From positions 3,990,912 through 4,054,911 of the forward strand of contig JAZAYU010000010.1 in NCBI GenBank assembly GCA_038501625.1: a DNA stretch of 64,000 bases, read 5' to 3'. Both the position numbers and the translations under genes were made by a program. The DNA is from Corbicula japonica (taxonomy: Eukaryota; Mollusca; Bivalvia; Venerida; Cyrenidae). Below, one piece after another: positions 38,401-44,400 of the stretch. Each line of letters starts with the position of its first letter. The first letter of the stretch is position 1. The notes below the pieces were generated by a model. It searched no databases. It saw only the letters and a program-made list of their open reading frames with translations, and had not been told where the DNA came from.

Positions 38401-41400
38401 TTTTGTTATTCATTTCTTTACATACTCTGACGTGGCGTAAATAATGCAAAAGGCATGTATATCATTATTATTATAAAGGTTAGCTATAGATCCGTATTTC
38501 TTTATGTTTTTCAAATAAGAAAAGCTTGCAATTTGTTAACATAACTTAGTTTAACAATTGTTTTTAATTAAAAAAAGAAACATCCGATTTGACATATCTC
38601 ACCAAAACAGTTTGAATTACGGACACATTTGAAAGAAATACCGTACACAGAAAAGCATACATTTTTGATGTCTTCATGTCGTTTTCAGAAGTAATAATAC
38701 TTTTGCTAACCGGTTGCATTGTAAACTTTATTTTAAAAGCAAAACGTCTTAGTATTGCTGGAAATCCTTTTTCAAAGATGTTTTAATACATAGAGACCAA
38801 ACAGTTGGGAAGATACTGTTGCTCATGGAAGTATGAAACATGTCATTTAGGAGCTCCGTATGGTTGTACTCAGTCTGTATACAGTGTAACCTCACTTTTA
38901 AGCAATAACGGGGTATGACTCCTTCTAATTTGACCGACACTTAATTTTGTTTTGCACTAAGGTGACGATCCATGTATGTATACCTAAATAACTAACTCGG
39001 TTACATATAAAAACAAACATAAAAATAACACATTTTGAATAATTTTAGGTTATGTACCTACTGGTCCTCCAAACTCACATTGTATGCAGAACGCCGAATG
39101 GACACCTCCAGAGTTCAAGTGCATAAGTAAGTTTCACTAGACGAATTTTGATTATATTCTTTTCTTGTTATATTGATACATTTACCTCAGTGTAACATTT
39201 GATTCTGTTACCAACTTCGATCATATTTTGAGATTGACATTTCGATTCGGTTCGAAAATAGTTTTTAAAAAGAAGTTGTAATAATTTGTTATTGAATTGA
39301 AGTTTTTCTTTAAAAATACAAGACAATGTGGCTGCTGTAAAAAGTTACCCTGCACGTTCAGTCAGTGTCAGTTACATTTGAAGATCACAATTATAACGTT
39401 GATTTTTGCACTTCTTTGACTGTTCATGATTTAGTTCTATTTCTTTAATCGTGGTTTTATTTACGAGGCCACTTTTGTTCCAACATTCTTAGCATACGAT
39501 TCATTTTAAAATTTTTCTATTAGCATTGCTGTGAAATAAAAAATCTATAACTGTCCATTGCCTGTCAAAAAAGACTCTTTATACCGCCCCTTTTTTGTTC
39601 AAGAAAATCTATTTTTATCTTAAGAAAATAAACCATACATTCATTAGAAATACTTTCCTGAGAAGTGAGGTGTATGGTCCCAAGAAAAAAAACGTTTTCG
39701 AATCTAAGGTGCCATCCTTATGTTTCAAAAATAAACTAAGAATATCATTAAAGCAATATTTACAACATACAGCTGTCCAGAAATACAAAAAAGCCGATAA
39801 CGTAATGCAGAATTATGTTTTCAATATGAGGTTAAAAAAAGACACCACCGAATTCACTAGCTTTCTGATGGAACACTCGGTGGCAAATCAAAGACTACTA
39901 GGTCTTTAACAAGTTTCCAGAGTGCATCAACCTCATAATCGACCTTTTAGAATGTCATATAAACAAATACGTACCTATCCTTGTTGAATAGATACAAACC
40001 GGCCATCTACCCGACAACATTGCATGCAAATGCAAACAAACAAAACACTTGTTTGGAGATCCATTTGTATATTCAAAACAGAAAGTCTTGCAGCAGGATA
40101 TTCTACAATGCTGAATGCTTCGGTGCCAGTGAATGACGTTTTGCTTACCTCTTACACGGCTGTATTTTGAACGTTTCCATAGTAATTTTTAACAAGAATG
40201 TAAAAAACAAGAATTTACTTCCTAAATGCTTTCGTCGAGTTTTTTCCAATATAATTGTAGGAGATAAGGTCCCAAGGTTATAAAACTGAGCATGGAAACC
40301 AAGAATCTCATTGGCTGAAATGGCGATCAGATGCTTGAGATTTGAGACTGGTTTCTAATCTTAGTTTTATAAGCATCAGCCCAAGTCTTACCAGTCACCA
40401 ATGTTTTGTGATATATATGGCTTTGAATGCAACAGTGTCGTAAAGTTAGATATCTTGGACAAATTTCACTAGGGCAGCTTGTTCATACTTGTTTTCATAA
40501 GAACCTTACGGTTACAGATGTGAGATTAAATAACCATTATAGAAAATCCGTTTTAAACAGAACCAGTGGTAAATAAGTAATATTAGTTTTGTTTCGTTGT
40601 TGTTGTTGTTTATATATAACTTCTACCACTAGACTGTACTGAAAGGCTTTTTTTCTGCTATTGGCTTTTCCTGATTTACATTTTACAAATGTTTTAAAGA
40701 AAACCTGACGAGTATAACAACTGTATAATGTATTTGTAGAATAATGATAAAACTATATAAGCACAAATAAAATGCAAAAGAAAAAATATAAATAGTTTGC
40801 TAATTAATCACGCATGGCATCCGACAAACATCAGACCTTTAAAAAAATCTTGCTGTTGCGACAGAAATATTGATATGTATTAATTCGATAATTTCTCATT
40901 GATTTTTCACAGTCAAATTTAAAACATTATACTTGTCTTTTTTTCTTTTTGTGACTTGGAAGAATCAATTATGAAAACTATTATAATATCCATTAAGGAG
41001 TGGTGTTCAATGATTTTATTACAAAAAAATAACTATAAGTATATTCCTTAGAAATTCGAATAAATCTTTGTGGCTTCACGTATGCCATTCAACGCTTGAT
41101 TGCGTATTTTGTTGGCTAGATTAGTATTTTACAGGAATATTATAAAATGGAGGTCGCTTACTACTTTTCTTGGGGTCAGTTAAACATATATAGGACCCGC
41201 TTTGCACGCATATACATATATATGCATACATATGCTTCGTTTGCACTATTTAACAATTAACGCTATTTTTTAATTTGCACATTACATAATGTAGAATCTC
41301 AAAAATAAGCGAATACGCTTACTTTTGATTTTGGGAAGCGCATTTTTGCGCTTATTTTTTTTATATGCGCTTATATATTAAGCTGCAAAATATGCACCAA

Positions 41401-44400
41401 ACATTAATTTGAAACACAGTTACCGTATTTAAAGAGGAAAGACGTGTTTAAAAATGCATTTTATTTACAAATTTATAAATTTATAAATTTACAATAATAT
41501 ATCTTCTCTACATCCAAGAATTAGATCATAAGTCCATTTTGACAAACAAGTACATGTAGTCAAACAGTATAAGTTCATGCGGTCTTGTATAGATGCGCTT
41601 ATACTTTGGATAGATTTTAACTGTAAGGGACGGGTAAGCGCTTATTTTCATGTACATGTATTAGATTTCTGAAAAAGAAATGTGCGCTTATTTTCAGTAC
41701 GCGGCTTATTTTTATTATGCGCTTATTTTCGAGATTCTACAATTATACTTCAAGATGGTGTGAAGTACTGTATCGCAGTTTAAATAATCAGCTTGTTACC
41801 ACTTTATTGGTTAGCGGGTTGTAAATGTTTGTTAGCTTAAACGGTAGAATTGTGATGTTTAGATACTTTTAAAGTCACAGAAATTAGAAAAAGTTTGCAT
41901 CAGTGTGCGAGCATATTATACAAATATGTTTTCAAAGGATTTGAAACGACCGGACATTTGACGCGATAGTAGCACAAGTTTAGAAAGCGTTCAGCCTACT
42001 TTTCTGGACACAACGCAATGATAATCATTACAAAGGTGAGATACTGTTTTGTTAAGGAGATACTGTAGAGCTATGTTAAGAAAAACATAACGTTACTTAT
42101 ATTTAACTATTAGAGCAACTATATATTAATAATTACGAACTAAACACTTTTTATTAAACGCTTTAAAAAATAGTCATTTCATCTATAAAACCTAGTATTT
42201 CACTCACATTGTATTATTATTCTACATTTTTTTATCAAGTATCAAGAAGACTGAAAACGAACCTAATCGTTAAAATGAAATATTAAGAATTATGATGAGT
42301 ACACTATGCCACTGGTTCCATTTGATCCGGGAGATGACCCTTTGAAATTTTCAAAAAGCCTCATTTTGACCCCTATGATTATAGCTGAAGGGTCATTTTT
42401 TTTCTTAAATTAGGGTTTTTTTGACAGAATTCCCTGAAAATGATAAAAAAGACCCTTGCACATTTGACCGTGAAAAAAGATTTAATCCGTGATAGTCAAA
42501 GGTCGAAATCTTCTGAATTCATATCAGTTAATTGCTAAGTAACGAGTTATAATTATTTCACAGATTGGTGTTTGCTGCCAATGGTAGGAAAAGCATGCTT
42601 TGGTGTTGGACAAAATGGAGTTAGACCAGAGTCAGTGGCTGTGATTTGATTGGATGTGTAAACAATGTAATGTCAGCTTTCAGCAACAAGTTTTATGCAT
42701 GCGTAAGTGTGTATAATTAATTAGAAACTTAGATACTTACTTTAGATGAAATTTGGGCAAGCGTTCTCAATTAGACGCCAGTTTAATAAATGTTATGTAT
42801 TTCCATGAAGATCGGTCCTTATAATTAGATTTCAAAGCATCAAAAGTGTCTGTATAAAAATATTTGTTTGACAGCATTTGCCTGATCGTCTGGTACAAAT
42901 GTAGCACGTTGTCTTCATAATTTATGTAAATGTATTAAGTGCACGTCACGGGAAAAGGAAAATTTATGTTATTCTTCGTAACGACGTCATACATTTGAGA
43001 TAAAGTCATTGCTTTTCATGCATTTTGCGTTACATAATTACACATTTACATAATTAAGTCGAATCGTAAAAACAGAGAACCTTTTACTTCTGACTGATAT
43101 TTCCTCTACTGAGGAGCGAACCCGTACGGCGACAGCGCCTAGCCATAATAGAAAACGTAGAGTTGTTTCCAAATTAACTTACAATTAAAATATCGAAAAA
43201 TAGGACCGAATACTACTTTTCCCGTGTCGTATCGTTCCACATTGGTAAGCTTAGTTGATTGGTTTTATGTTTTGCACAGTAACTTGCACAGAGCTTGATT
43301 TGATAATTGTGAACATTTGACTTCAAAGAAAAAAACCCCATATTTTATAAGTTCTAAATCGTCCATGTTCATCGTTCCATATAGTAATTTGCTTGTAGTT
43401 TTAAATTGAAGTGATAAAATCATTGAATACCACAATTATCTAAAATAAAAGTCATCATAAAACTTACAACATCAGTTACACATGTCTGTCTTATTAAAAG
43501 GCACTGTGTTTATACAAATAGTCATTACTTTTAAAGAAAACTATCCAATATGTATGAAAACATGTTAATTCTACCTATTTATTATCGTCTTCAGTATCTT
43601 TAAAAAAAACGATGATCAAAAAATTATTTTGTCCATAATGGGAATCGAACCCATATCGTCCGGCGACAGCGTCTTACCATGGAAATCTGAACATGCATAG
43701 CCTTGTCGGCTACAAATAAACGCTTATGTTGTGCTTCAACTTAAATTCATGTTTGATTTAAAATGGAATTCGCGTAGATCTGCATGGAGTGACATGTAAG
43801 TTAAAGAAAATAAGAAGCAATGTTGCCTCTCAAGCATCCGGCAATAGATTCAAATCCTTATATATGTGCACTTATTTGATTTATTAATTGTTGTTATAAT
43901 AGTTCAATAAACAAGCACGTACGACAAAAATTAAAATGGCAGGTTTCAAAGAAAATATCACAAACAATAAGCAAAAACTGAGTAAATGTCGATTGGCAAA
44001 ACAAATTTGCTACTTGCGGTTTCAACCATTTTCTTGGATGCACTGGTCAGTGTCACACTTGCCCCGACAGTTTTCATAGAAACAAACAAGTAAACGTTGT
44101 CGTTGTGAAGTAGCTCATTTTGAAAATGTTGCATGCAAAAGCACACAAACATATTAAACATAAGAAGCTAATGGCATTGTCAAGCCAAAAAAATGTAGGC
44201 ACTTAATGAACTTACTGAGTCCGAACCACATGGCGTTATATCAGCAAGAGCACCAGTATGAATGAAAGAAAAGAAAGAGCTTCTACAGTTCTATTACCAT
44301 AAAACCATTTATAAACTCATAAATCTCTGCCAATGCGATGCAGACGGTTCATGAGTTAATCTACAAGCATGTAAAAGTTAGTAGAATATCATGTTAAAAC

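Noticed and set aside
39595..39909. Lys-rich 104-codon frame
   Set aside because: Runs into a family-1 repeat copy, AT-rich codons, no similarity or splice support.
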